33,458 nt of DNA. Origin: Oscillospiraceae bacterium. GTDB lineage: Bacteria; Bacillota; Clostridia; Oscillospirales; Ruminococcaceae. Position numbers and translations under genes: made by a program. The notes beneath the pieces are model-generated. The model was not told where the DNA came from. It ran no database searches and was given only the letters and a program-made list of their open reading frames with translations. This document shows, one piece after another, positions 11,138 through 18,952 of this stretch. The stretch is from the NCBI GenBank assembly GCA_015067185.1, contig SVMZ01000035.1, positions 1 through 33,458 on the forward strand, in the 5' to 3' direction. Every line of letters starts with the position of its first letter. The stretch's first letter is position 1.

Positions 11138-11166
11138 ATTATAGCATAAATGCGCCGTTTTTACAA
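11138..11166 (-). promoter_or_regulatory. guaB promoter
   Basis: On the minus strand TTGTAA (11161-11166), a 17-bp spacer and a perfect TATAAT (11138-11143) lie about 60 nt upstream of the guaB ATG. The leader is AT-rich, too short for a purine riboswitch, and contains only a small palindrome (GATAATTTTTTATC). Confidence 0.75.
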
Positions 11167-11256
11167 GTTGCTAAAATTGAATTCTACGTTATCACAAAGA
11201 AGTTGGGAAAGGGTGAAAAGAAAAAGAATGTTCTGTCCAAAAAAAGAGATGAAAAA

Positions 11257-11289
11257 GGAAAAATGTCCTTGGGAGAGAGACATTTTTCC
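11257..11289 (-). terminator. Terminator of the beta-helix gene
   Basis: An 11-bp perfect stem (11257-11267 with 11279-11289) is followed on the minus strand by TTTTTCATCTCTTTTTTT. It lies 20 nt after the stop codon at 11309. Confidence 0.85.
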
Positions 11290-11308
11290 TCTGTGTGAGT
11301 AAGAATAA

Positions 11309-12700
11309 TCAGATTGGTTTGCAAACAAACTCCTCATCGGTATACAGTACAAGATCGCCGGAGGTATTGCAGCAGAGATGGTCAAACACAAATCCGCCAC
11401 AGCCTTCAGGAGACCAGGATTTAATGAAATGTTCTCCGCAGAAGTTTCTGACAAGCACATCCCGAAGGATGATTTTTTTGAAGTTGGCAGTGTGGATGAA
11501 CGTGTTTTTCTCAAAGCCCTCACGGAAAGAGAAATCCACGTTTTCAAAGGTAAGCTCTACAGGAGAAGCGGCATCACCGTAAGCGGTAAGCGGCATGCTG
11601 ATGCCGGTTGCGGTGATGTTTTCAAATTTAATCTCCAGCAGCGGCTTGTTGTTTTGCCACGTTTCATTGCCGGAATAGTTGAAATGCAGAAAACGGTCGG
11701 CATTGTCTACGGTGCAGTCACGGATGATGATGTTGGATGCGGGGTAGCGGATGGCAACAGAGTGATCCGCATAGTAGGTGAACAGGCTGAGCATATTGTA
11801 GCGGTGAGCCTCGCCGGCTTTGGTGTCGTCGGCATTGATGCCGCTGATTTTTTCTTCCAGAGAAAGGGAACCGCGGAAAAGATGTTTGGCAGGGGCAAAA
11901 ATGCGGCAGTGGTGGATGAGCACATTGGTGCCGCCAAAGCGGAAGGCACTGCAGGCGGTGTTGAGAATGCACTCCTCCACAAGGACATTGCGGTTGTCAA
12001 ATCCGGCAACACAATCATCGCCGGTGTAGAATTCGCAGCGGCGGATAATGATATCGTCGCAGGTGGTCATATGGATTCCGTCGTGACCTGCAAAAGCGGA
12101 GATATCCTCAGCGAGGATGTTCTGTGTATTCTGAATTTCATGGGCCCAGTTGCCGGTGTTCTGAATGGAATAACCGCGCAGAACCACATGGCGGCAGTTG
12201 ATGATACCGATACCGTGGGGGCCGCGGTAGTATTCCTCACCAAAGGCATCGTAACAGTTCATGCCGTCGATCAGCGAGCCCTTTTCACCGAGAACAGCAA
12301 TATTTTCTGCATGATAAGCGCGGATAATAGCATTGTGCCAACGTCCGCCGTAGATATGGAAGTTTCCGGGGCCTCCATTTTTGCGAACCCAGCAGCTTTC
12401 ATCCAGTTCATCTTCAGTTACAGGTTCAAGGGTATCATGTTTGAGAATAAAATAATCATCGGGGTTGCGGCTGGCCACCAGAACGGCATCTTCCAGCAAA
12501 TGAAGCGTCACATTGGAGCGCAGGCGCATGCCGCGGACATTGTATCTGCCAGTGGGAATAAGGACCTCTCCACCGCCGGCAAGGAAACAATGATCGATTG
12601 CTTTCTGAATATATTCGTCCTGAAAGACATCGGTGTTGGGGACGGCGCCAAAATCAGCAGCGGAGACAACAAGGTCATGCGAAGTGAAGGAAGATATCAT
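11309..12700 (-). CDS. Right-handed beta-helix protein, GH28-like (463 aa)
   Basis: A pectin-lyase-fold protein. It begins with DFGAVPNTD and a QKAIDHC helix, then shows GGGEVLIPTGRY (43-54), the typical start of GH28 and related beta-helix enzymes. Coils follow, with repeated 'N-hydrophobic-hydrophobic-hydrophobic-x-x-C' rungs. HDGIH (206-210) and GDDC (227-230) correspond to aspartate motifs of polygalacturonases. The canonical GHG and RIK motifs of GH28 are not seen; SAFRFGG stands in that region. It is therefore GH28-like with unverified activity, perhaps on pectic or rhamnogalacturonan oligosaccharides. No signal peptide is present, so it should act after import. I use ATG 12700, preceded by AAAGGAGTATTTTTC. 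Upstream are its own promoter and a 16-bp inverted repeat. The sensor-regulator and transporter genes precede it on the same strand. Confidence 0.85.
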   Translation of the reverse strand: MISSFTSHDLVVSAADFGAVPNTDVFQDEYIQKAIDHCFLAGGGEVLIPTGRYNVRGMRLRSNVTLHLLEDAVLVASRNPDDYFILKHDTLEPVTEDELDESCWVRKNGGPGNFHIYGGRWHNAIIRAYHAENIAVLGEKGSLIDGMNCYDAFGEEYYRGPHGIGIINCRHVVLRGYSIQNTGNWAHEIQNTQNILAEDISAFAGHDGIHMTTCDDIIIRRCEFYTGDDCVAGFDNRNVLVEECILNTACSAFRFGGTNVLIHHCRIFAPAKHLFRGSLSLEEKISGINADDTKAGEAHRYNMLSLFTYYADHSVAIRYPASNIIIRDCTVDNADRFLHFNYSGNETWQNNKPLLEIKFENITATGISMPLTAYGDAASPVELTFENVDFSFREGFEKNTFIHTANFKKIILRDVLVRNFCGEHFIKSWSPEGCGGFVFDHLCCNTSGDLVLYTDEEFVCKPI

Positions 12701-12723
12701 GAAAAATACTCCTTTATATGGAT

Positions 12724-12764
12724 TTGACATCTTTTATTGTAGCATCTGCAATAAAAGATGTCAA
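12724..12764 (-). promoter_or_regulatory. Promoter embedded in a perfect 16-bp inverted repeat
   Basis: Arms ttgacatcttttattg (12724-12739) and its exact complement (12749-12764) flank a 9-bp centre. Read on the minus strand, TTGACA, a 17-bp spacer and TACAAT form a near-consensus promoter, with the -35 in one arm and the -10 spanning the centre and the second arm. It drives the beta-helix gene starting at 12700. The dyad is a likely operator, since there is no T-run for a terminator. It directly follows the end of the AraC-type regulator gene. Confidence 0.75.
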
Positions 12765-12773
12765 TCAACTCCA

Positions 12774-14969
12774 TTATTGAAATTTGCTTGGGGTACAGCC
12801 GGTCGCATTTTTGAAAAGCTTGATAAAGTAGGAGACGTCCCGGAAGCCGACTTCCACAGCAACCTCTTTTACACTGAGTCCCCCTTTGAGAATAAGCGCT
12901 TTGGCGTTTTCAATGCGCTTTTCAACAATGTAATCCCGCAGTCCGCGGCCCATGGTTTCATTGAAGCCACTGCTCAGAGAGGACATGGATATACCAAAAT
13001 GAGAAGCAATCATCGGGAGACCAAGATCGGGATTGGCAACATTTTCATCGATATAGGTGACGATTTTACCGAATTTGGAGCGGTTGAAATTAAGCCGCCG
13101 TTCATATAGTTCGTTGCATGCACGCCGAATAAGCCGGGAGGCTTGTTCGCGAAGAGAAGTATAATCTTTGAACATGAGCAGCTGCTTTTTTTCTTCTTCG
13201 TCGATTGGGATGGAGAGTACAGTGAGATTTTGAAGGAAAGATTGGATCACATCATAACACATATAGTGTTCAAAGATCTGTGAACGAATATTGGAAATGT
13301 AGTTGAAGATAATATCATATTCCTTCATGGAGGAGACGTAATCTCCCTGTTTGATAAACTGGTACAGACGAAGTGTGGATTCAGCAGGATAGGAATCCGG
13401 CTTGTTTTCGCTGATAACAATCTCTTCAAAATAGAGAATGCCGGTGTGCACACCGTGTTCTGAGGCGATTCTGGCATTGATAAAAGAGTTGCAGATTCTT
13501 GTGCGGGAAGTTTCAAAGGTTCCGACACCGAGAATAATGGGAACAGAAGAATGCATTTTCTGAAGGTCGTTGTAGATGCATTCAGCAGCAGCGGTACGCT
13601 GTGAAACATTGTTTGAAGAAAAAGAAAGAAGAAAAACAAGGATGTTTTCAAAAAGATCAATGATACAGAGGTTCGCCTCGCAGAGATGATTGACGGATTG
13701 TTCCAGGGTTTCTCTTGTCAGAGGTCCGCACTCGAGATTCAGGGCGGTCATAACACAATAACCGGTGTGAGAGGGATCCAGACCGCAGAGAGCGAGCTCC
13801 TCATCGGTGCTTTCTTTCCCATCCAGAATGCTCTTGGTTGTATAGTTGATCAACTGCAGATGCTGTTCGGCCAGACGGTCAAGCATAGCATTGTTCTCGC
13901 TGACCTTTTTTTCGAGGGCGGATTCAATTACTTCAAATTCACTATCCTGTGAATCCGGTGCATCATAAGAGCGGATTTTTTTAGTGATGTTGAAAACGGG
14001 TTTATAGTTGATATATATGAAAGCAACAAGCAGGAAAATCATCAGCACCGCAAAAATGATGATGGTGACACGCATCAGTTGATAGAAGGAGGCAACCTCG
14101 CTGTTGATGGCTTCGCCGACGGGGATGGAGACAAAGGTCATATGGAGACGGGGATCGTTGATCTTATACAGTGTAAGTTCCGTATCGTCCGCATCCAATG
14201 AAGAGAGGGATTGGTGCGGATCATTGAGAAAATCAGATAGAATATCGGTGCCAATCAGGGGAGAGAGGGAGGTGTTGTTGGCGGCAAGTAGAGAACCGTC
14301 GTCGCTGAATATATAAAGTTCGTAATTTCCGCTGTTCATTTCGCCTAAGAAGGAGTCGTCGAGAGAAGTCTGGTTGACGAGGAAAAAGACAATGGCATCA
14401 TTGGGTTTTGATATAGAGATAGGAATGAACATATAAAGCTTGGCATAGCGATAGTCTACCGCATCAAAGGTAGAGAGATAGTTCACGGAGAAGCCGTTGA
14501 GGCAGTCGGTGAAACGGGCATTGAACTGCTCGTCGTTTACATGGTTGACCCACTCCGAAAGAAAGATATTCAGGTTGTATTTGCCGTCCGAGCCGATGAC
14601 AAAATCGGTGTCGCGGAAATAAATGAAGCAGTCGGAGGAGAGTGGAACAAGGTCGTTGTAATATTCCAGCTGTTTGATAGCAACCACCTCGTTATAGGGG
14701 TCACTGCGGAGGTGTTCAATGGTCAGCTTCTTTTCATAGCTAATGCGGGCGGCAACGGAGGTCATCTGGTAACATTGGGAATGAACATAAGTAGAAAGTT
14801 GATGGGTGGCTTGAAGGCGACGGCGGTTTTCCTGTTCCGTCAGCTGGTTGTGAGCCTTGTCAACAAGGTACCAGCCGGAAATGAGAAAAGGCACGCAGAG
14901 TATAAGCAGCGTGCTGAAGACAAGCCGTATCAAAAAAGAATAGTTTTTGGTGATAGATGGTCTCTTCAT
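12774..14969 (-). CDS. Membrane-bound AraC-family sensor-regulator (YesN/YtdP-like, 731 aa)
   Basis: A one-component transcription regulator. Transmembrane segments lie at about 11-35 and 298-322 and enclose an extracellular domain of about 260 residues (Cache-like, by architecture). A cytoplasmic linker of about 300 residues follows, then a C-terminal AraC/XylS double helix-turn-helix (about 636-731). IASHFGISMSSLSSGFNE and VKEVAVEVGFRDVSYFIKLF are its two recognition units. Regulators of this layout usually sense an extracellular sugar or a binding protein and activate a neighbouring Lpl-type ABC transporter, as found here. I start at ATG 14969, preceded by GGAGATTTTT. The frame continues upstream to 15260, but that part lies in the transporter's 3' end and lacks a start signal. 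It may be read by passage through the 15016-15072 hairpins from the transporter operon. Confidence 0.92.
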   Translation of the reverse strand: MKRPSITKNYSFLIRLVFSTLLILCVPFLISGWYLVDKAHNQLTEQENRRRLQATHQLSTYVHSQCYQMTSVAARISYEKKLTIEHLRSDPYNEVVAIKQLEYYNDLVPLSSDCFIYFRDTDFVIGSDGKYNLNIFLSEWVNHVNDEQFNARFTDCLNGFSVNYLSTFDAVDYRYAKLYMFIPISISKPNDAIVFFLVNQTSLDDSFLGEMNSGNYELYIFSDDGSLLAANNTSLSPLIGTDILSDFLNDPHQSLSSLDADDTELTLYKINDPRLHMTFVSIPVGEAINSEVASFYQLMRVTIIIFAVLMIFLLVAFIYINYKPVFNITKKIRSYDAPDSQDSEFEVIESALEKKVSENNAMLDRLAEQHLQLINYTTKSILDGKESTDEELALCGLDPSHTGYCVMTALNLECGPLTRETLEQSVNHLCEANLCIIDLFENILVFLLSFSSNNVSQRTAAAECIYNDLQKMHSSVPIILGVGTFETSRTRICNSFINARIASEHGVHTGILYFEEIVISENKPDSYPAESTLRLYQFIKQGDYVSSMKEYDIIFNYISNIRSQIFEHYMCYDVIQSFLQNLTVLSIPIDEEEKKQLLMFKDYTSLREQASRLIRRACNELYERRLNFNRSKFGKIVTYIDENVANPDLGLPMIASHFGISMSSLSSGFNETMGRGLRDYIVEKRIENAKALILKGGLSVKEVAVEVGFRDVSYFIKLFKNATGCTPSKFQ

Positions 14970-15015
14970 AAAAATCTCCGGATATCGGCATAGTGGCAAG
15001 TTCAATATACAGGAT

Positions 15016-15072
15016 CCAAGACAGTGAGTCGCGGAGACCCACTGTCTTGGGTATAAACTGTTTTTTAAACAG
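15016..15072 (-). other. Two hairpins between the binding protein and regulator genes
   Basis: A perfect 11-bp stem (15016-15026 with 15040-15050) and a neighbouring small palindrome (15058-15072, ctgttttttaaacag) lie between the binding-protein stop (15082) and the regulator start (14969). On the minus strand the larger stem is not followed by a T-run. It therefore more likely protects or processes the upstream mRNA, lowering regulator expression relative to the transporter, than terminates cleanly. Confidence 0.55.
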
Positions 15073-15081
15073 CGTTTGGGA

Positions 15082-16755
15082 TTATTTCTGGTTATTGAGA
15101 TAATCTTTATAAGCATCGATATAGATTTTCTCAAAATCTTCTGCGCCAAGCTGCTTGAGTTGCTCAATAAAATCGTCGAAGTTATCAAGAGATTCAGTGC
15201 CGATGATGAACTTAGCTTCCATCTCTTCAACATAGGTGTGGAGACTGGTGCTGATCTCATTTATCTTTTCAATGCTATCATCGGAAAGATATACGGGAGG
15301 ATAGGGACATGTGACATAGGGTCCTACGTTATCAAGATACTGCAAACGCCAGTGGTTCTCGTAGTCGATACCGCTTCTGACTGGATCGGAGCCATAGAGA
15401 GTCTGGAACTGATAGGCCTCATCAAGTGCGAGCTCGTATGCAGAGTTGGCGGGTCCGTTCTGGCAATAATAGTCCCAAAGTCCCATCTCGTCGGGGTTCC
15501 ATGCGGGAACTTCCTCATGCATCGCGCCATCTTCTTCAACATACAGGATCGCGCCGATACCATCGGGGTCATCCTCACTGCCGTATTCGGGTCCGTAGAG
15601 GATCAGCTTACAGACTTCAGGGGTATAGTAGAGATTTGCCCAGCGGACTGCAGTTGCGGGATATTCGCAGGCTTTGGTGATAGTGAAGCATCCTGGTGTG
15701 AAATTGACGTTACCACTGGAGACGGGGGTGGCCCCCTCTTCATCTACGAGCGGGGAGATGAGAGTCCAGTCTGACCAATTTTCAAGGGTAAAGCCGTGAG
15801 CACCGCGGAATGCACCTGCACCAAACAGTCCTGCTTCGCCCTTTGCTTTAAATTGCTCGTTGGTCTGGGTGAAGTAGTCGGGGTCGAGAAGCCCTTCGGT
15901 CCAGAGCTTGTTCATGTATGTGAGATAATCGTAGTATTCATCGGTGAGCGGGAAATAGCGGGCTTCATTGGTTCTGGTGTTGAGGACGATATAGTTGTCA
16001 TCCGAATCAAAGCGATTTTCAACATAACCGAAAGCCTGCATGAAGATGAGGGAGACAGGGCGCTCGGTGGAGGAACCGGAGAGAGGAATTTCATTGTTGG
16101 GGTCGCCATCTCCGTCAGCGTCTTTATCTCTGAAAGCTACGAGCATATCATAGAACTCATTCAGTGTGGAAGGAGTATCAATACCGAGATTTGCGGTCCA
16201 CGCGGTATTGATGGAGGTATCGCCGCTGGAATGGTCAAACTGATAGGCAAGTTTCAGTTTGGGGAGAGAGTAGATGTTGCCGTCCGGGCAGCGGATACCG
16301 GTCCATGCGCCTTCAGCCATATCCAGCTTCTCTTTGATCATGTCGCCGTAGGTGTCGATATAATCATTGAGTTTGATGAAGGTGCCCGCTTTACCGTATT
16401 TCATGATCTCGGTGGTGCTAAAGGTTTGTCCGAAAAAGATATCGGGCAGATCATCGGTAGCCAGCATGATGGGTTTCTTCTCTTCCCATGCACCGGACTG
16501 GATGATCATATAATCGGTGTGTACACCGGTCTGTTCTTCCATGTAGTCAAAGAACCACATCTTTTCGGGATCTTCATTGGTGACACCGACGGTCACGGCA
16601 AGGGTAAGGGTAACGGGTTCATTTACCACGGGGTAGAGAGATTCCGTGTTGATGAGATTGGTCTCATCCTTGACGTTGCCGCCGCCTTTGGAGCAGCCGG
16701 CAAAAAGTGATACGACAAGGAGAAGAACGAGAGCCATTGCTATCCATTTTTTCAT
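15082..16755 (-). CDS. ABC transporter oligosaccharide-binding lipoprotein (LplA/YtcQ-like, 557 aa)
   Basis: The extracellular solute-binding subunit of a CUT1-type carbohydrate importer. The N-terminus MKKWIAMALVLLLVVSLFAG followed by C21 is a lipoprotein signal peptide with lipobox, so the mature protein is anchored to the outer face of the membrane. The rest has the long family-1 form (about 540 residues) seen in LplA and YtcQ, rich in aromatic residues. A 'DKDADGDGDPNNEIP' stretch near 200 is a common calcium-binding-like loop in this subgroup. The start has AGGAGGCATTCAAA upstream. It is the third gene after the two permeases. The sugar is not readable; the beta-helix enzyme nearby hints at pectic oligosaccharides. 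Confidence 0.94.
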   Translation of the reverse strand: MKKWIAMALVLLLVVSLFAGCSKGGGNVKDETNLINTESLYPVVNEPVTLTLAVTVGVTNEDPEKMWFFDYMEEQTGVHTDYMIIQSGAWEEKKPIMLATDDLPDIFFGQTFSTTEIMKYGKAGTFIKLNDYIDTYGDMIKEKLDMAEGAWTGIRCPDGNIYSLPKLKLAYQFDHSSGDTSINTAWTANLGIDTPSTLNEFYDMLVAFRDKDADGDGDPNNEIPLSGSSTERPVSLIFMQAFGYVENRFDSDDNYIVLNTRTNEARYFPLTDEYYDYLTYMNKLWTEGLLDPDYFTQTNEQFKAKGEAGLFGAGAFRGAHGFTLENWSDWTLISPLVDEEGATPVSSGNVNFTPGCFTITKACEYPATAVRWANLYYTPEVCKLILYGPEYGSEDDPDGIGAILYVEEDGAMHEEVPAWNPDEMGLWDYYCQNGPANSAYELALDEAYQFQTLYGSDPVRSGIDYENHWRLQYLDNVGPYVTCPYPPVYLSDDSIEKINEISTSLHTYVEEMEAKFIIGTESLDNFDDFIEQLKQLGAEDFEKIYIDAYKDYLNNQK

Positions 16756-16827
16756 TTTGAATGCCTCCTAAAAAATTTTATCACAATCCGAAGCCTGATG
16801 CAGCAGAGTTCGGTAAAGTGTGGGATA

Positions 16828-17736
16828 TCAGCCCTTGAGTGCACCAATCATAACGCCCTTAATGAAGTATTTCTGCACAAAGGGGTAGATGATGAGCAGT
16901 GGCAGGCTGGAGATGAAGATGGTGGAATATTTCATACCTTCTGCCATGAGTGCGCGGTGACGCATGGATTCCACCAGCTCCGCTTTCATGCTTGAGGTAA
17001 TGATATTCTCCATCTGCTGGTTCATGATCAATATATTCCTCAGCACATACTGCAGCGGGAACAGCCTTTTGCTGCTGATGTAGAGGAGAGAGCTGAAGTA
17101 GTCATTCCAGTGTGCGACTGAGACATAGAGTGCGATGACTGCGATGATCGCTTTGGAGAGCGGCAGCGCAATGCGGAAGAAGGTGTCAATTTCATTGCAG
17201 CCGTCTATTTTTGCGGCATCGTAGAGTTCTTCGGAGAGGGTGCTCATGAAAAAGGTGCGGGTGATGATCATGTTGTAGACAGAGAAGCCTGCCGGAATGA
17301 TCAGAGCCCAACGGGTATCAATAAGTCCCAGCTGTTTGATAAGCAGGTAGCTGGGGATCATACCGCCGGAGATATACATGGTGATGACAAAATAGGTCAT
17401 GAGAACTTTTTTGCCAAATACACCGCGCCTGGCAAGTACATAGCCGCAGGGGATGGTAGTTGCGAGAGCATATATCGTAACGAGGGAGGTGTTGATAATG
17501 GAGTTGGCATAGCCAATCCAGATATCCTCATTGATGAAGATGTTGGTATAGGGCTCCACAGTGAAGTTTTTTATCCATAAAATGACCTCGCCGCGGGATA
17601 CAGAATAAGGATCGCTGAAAGAAGCGATGAGTGTAAAATAAAGGGGATAGAGGATAATGAGGGTAATCAGCAGCAACAGTGTAATGTTGCAGATATCGAA
17701 TATGATATCTGCCGTTGTTCTTCGGTTTCTTTTCAT
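16828..17736 (-). CDS. Carbohydrate ABC transporter permease (LplC/YtcP-like)
   Basis: An inner permease of the CUT1 importer, 302 residues with about six transmembrane helices. The first is at about 14-35 (ICNITLLLLITLIILYPLYF). The cytoplasmic loop contacting the ATPase carries the EAA-type sequence EELYDAAKIDGCNEIDTFF (about 173-191), and the C-terminal FVQKYFIKGVMIGALKG is typical of LplC/YtcP. The start at 17736 has GGGAGGAGG 8 nt upstream. It lies 19 nt downstream of the LplB-type permease and about 70 nt upstream of the binding protein, in one operon. Confidence 0.95.
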   Translation of the reverse strand: MKRNRRTTADIIFDICNITLLLLITLIILYPLYFTLIASFSDPYSVSRGEVILWIKNFTVEPYTNIFINEDIWIGYANSIINTSLVTIYALATTIPCGYVLARRGVFGKKVLMTYFVITMYISGGMIPSYLLIKQLGLIDTRWALIIPAGFSVYNMIITRTFFMSTLSEELYDAAKIDGCNEIDTFFRIALPLSKAIIAVIALYVSVAHWNDYFSSLLYISSKRLFPLQYVLRNILIMNQQMENIITSSMKAELVESMRHRALMAEGMKYSTIFISSLPLLIIYPFVQKYFIKGVMIGALKG

Positions 17737-17755
17737 GACAATTCCTCCTCCCTTC

Positions 17756-18721
17756 TTACCACAGAGATGTATCGGTGAGTCTGTCCGCTGCCTTGTTTAC
17801 AATGATAAGGAAGATTACGTTGATGACGGAGTTGAACAGACCGATGGCGGTGGAATAACTGAACTGTGCGTTGGTGATACCCAGTTTATAGACGAAGGTA
17901 GCCAATACTTCTGAGGATTCCAGATTGAGAGAGTTTTGCAGAAGAAGTATTGCATCGAAGCCACCGCTGAGAAGGCTTCCCATCTGGAGAACAACAAGGA
18001 TAATGAGTGTGGGAAGGATCGTAGGGAGATCCACATACCATATTTTCTGGAATCGATTGACACCGTCGATGGTAGCGGCTTCCACAATCTCTTGGCTGAC
18101 ACCTGAAAGTGCTGCCACAAAGATGATGCTGCCCCAGCCCAGGTTCTGCCATGCAAGACTGATGACATAGATGGATTTGAACCAATGAGGATCGGCAATG
18201 AAGTTGTAACCCTCCGTACCGAAGAGATTAATGCCGATGAGATTGATGACACCTGTCTCGCGGTGGAGGAATAACAAAATCATACCGCACATGGCAACGG
18301 TGGAGATGAAGTGAGGCATGTATGTAATCATCTGGACCGTCTTTTTAAAATGCTTGTTGTATACCTCGTTCAGCATCAGAGCAAAGATCAACTCAAGAGA
18401 GGTAGTAAAAATATGGAGGTACAGGTTGAGCGTGACGGTGTTTTTTATGAGACGCCAGAAAGTGGGTTCTCTGAAAAAACGGAGGAAATGTTTGAACCAG
18501 ACCCACTCGCTTCCGAGATATCCAAGACCGGGGTTAAAATCGCGGAAAGCAATCTGGGCTCCGTACATCGGAATATAGGAGAAGATAAAAGTGAAGAGCA
18601 CGGCGGGTAAGATCAGAAGATAAAACTGATAGTTTTTACGGAATATTTTTACGAAGGTTCCTTTTCTGGGAACCGGGTAGCTTTGAGTTGTGAGTTGCTT
18701 TTTTGATGAGGATCCTTTCAA
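17756..18721 (-). CDS. Carbohydrate ABC transporter permease (LplB/YteP-like)
   Basis: The second permease of the importer. The first helix is at about 30-50 (FYLLILPAVLFTFIFSYIPM), directly followed by YGAQIAFRDFNP, a signature of the LplB/YteP group. The EAA-type loop SQEIVEAATIDGVNRFQ is near 205-221. I place the start at TTG 18721, giving 321 residues, because GGAGG lies 8 nt upstream. The frame can be extended to TTG 18736, but that start has no ribosome binding site. It is the first gene of the transporter operon, behind the promoter at 18754-18782. No ATPase gene is present in the cluster. Confidence 0.93.
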   Translation of the reverse strand: MKGSSSKKQLTTQSYPVPRKGTFVKIFRKNYQFYLLILPAVLFTFIFSYIPMYGAQIAFRDFNPGLGYLGSEWVWFKHFLRFFREPTFWRLIKNTVTLNLYLHIFTTSLELIFALMLNEVYNKHFKKTVQMITYMPHFISTVAMCGMILLFLHRETGVINLIGINLFGTEGYNFIADPHWFKSIYVISLAWQNLGWGSIIFVAALSGVSQEIVEAATIDGVNRFQKIWYVDLPTILPTLIILVVLQMGSLLSGGFDAILLLQNSLNLESSEVLATFVYKLGITNAQFSYSTAIGLFNSVINVIFLIIVNKAADRLTDTSLW

Positions 18722-18753
18722 AAGCGTCGCCTCCAAACGTATGATCTAATTTC

Positions 18754-18782
18754 ATTATATGAGTGGAGAAAAGAGAATACAA
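18754..18782 (-). promoter_or_regulatory. Promoter of the sugar transporter operon
   Basis: On the minus strand a perfect TATAAT (18754-18759) lies 17 bp after a poor -35 (TTGTAT, 18777-18782). A strong -10 with a weak -35 is what an activator-dependent promoter looks like. That fits control by the AraC-type regulator encoded in the same cluster. No clear direct repeats were found upstream by eye. Confidence 0.65.
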
Positions 18783-18952
18783 TCGTAAAAAATAACAATG
18801 GATATAAAAAATTTACAAAAATACGGAAAAACGTCCTCATTTGCACAGAATGGGATGAAGAAGGAAGGGGATGCAAGGATATTTCCGGACAGAGTTTCTA
18901 TATGGACAAACCGGTGCATATCTTTTATAAAAAGCTGTGTAAAGGAAAGCGG

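Noticed and set aside
11076..11166. Guanine or purine riboswitch upstream of guaB
   Set aside because: The leader between promoter and start is only about 60 nt, AT-rich, and lacks the conserved purine-aptamer loops.
12724..12764. Inverted repeat as a transcription terminator for the regulator gene
   Set aside because: The stem is AT-rich and no T-run follows on either side. It also contains a well-formed promoter, so an operator reading is better.
15016..15050. 11-bp hairpin as a standard terminator of the transporter operon
   Set aside because: On the minus strand the sequence after the stem (atcctgtatattg) lacks a T-run. It is listed as a hairpin of likely mRNA-processing role instead.
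12774..15260. 828-residue version of the AraC-type regulator
   Set aside because: The first about 97 residues come from the hairpin region and the 3' end of the binding-protein gene in another frame and have no ribosome binding site. The ATG at 14969 has one and is followed by a natural membrane helix.
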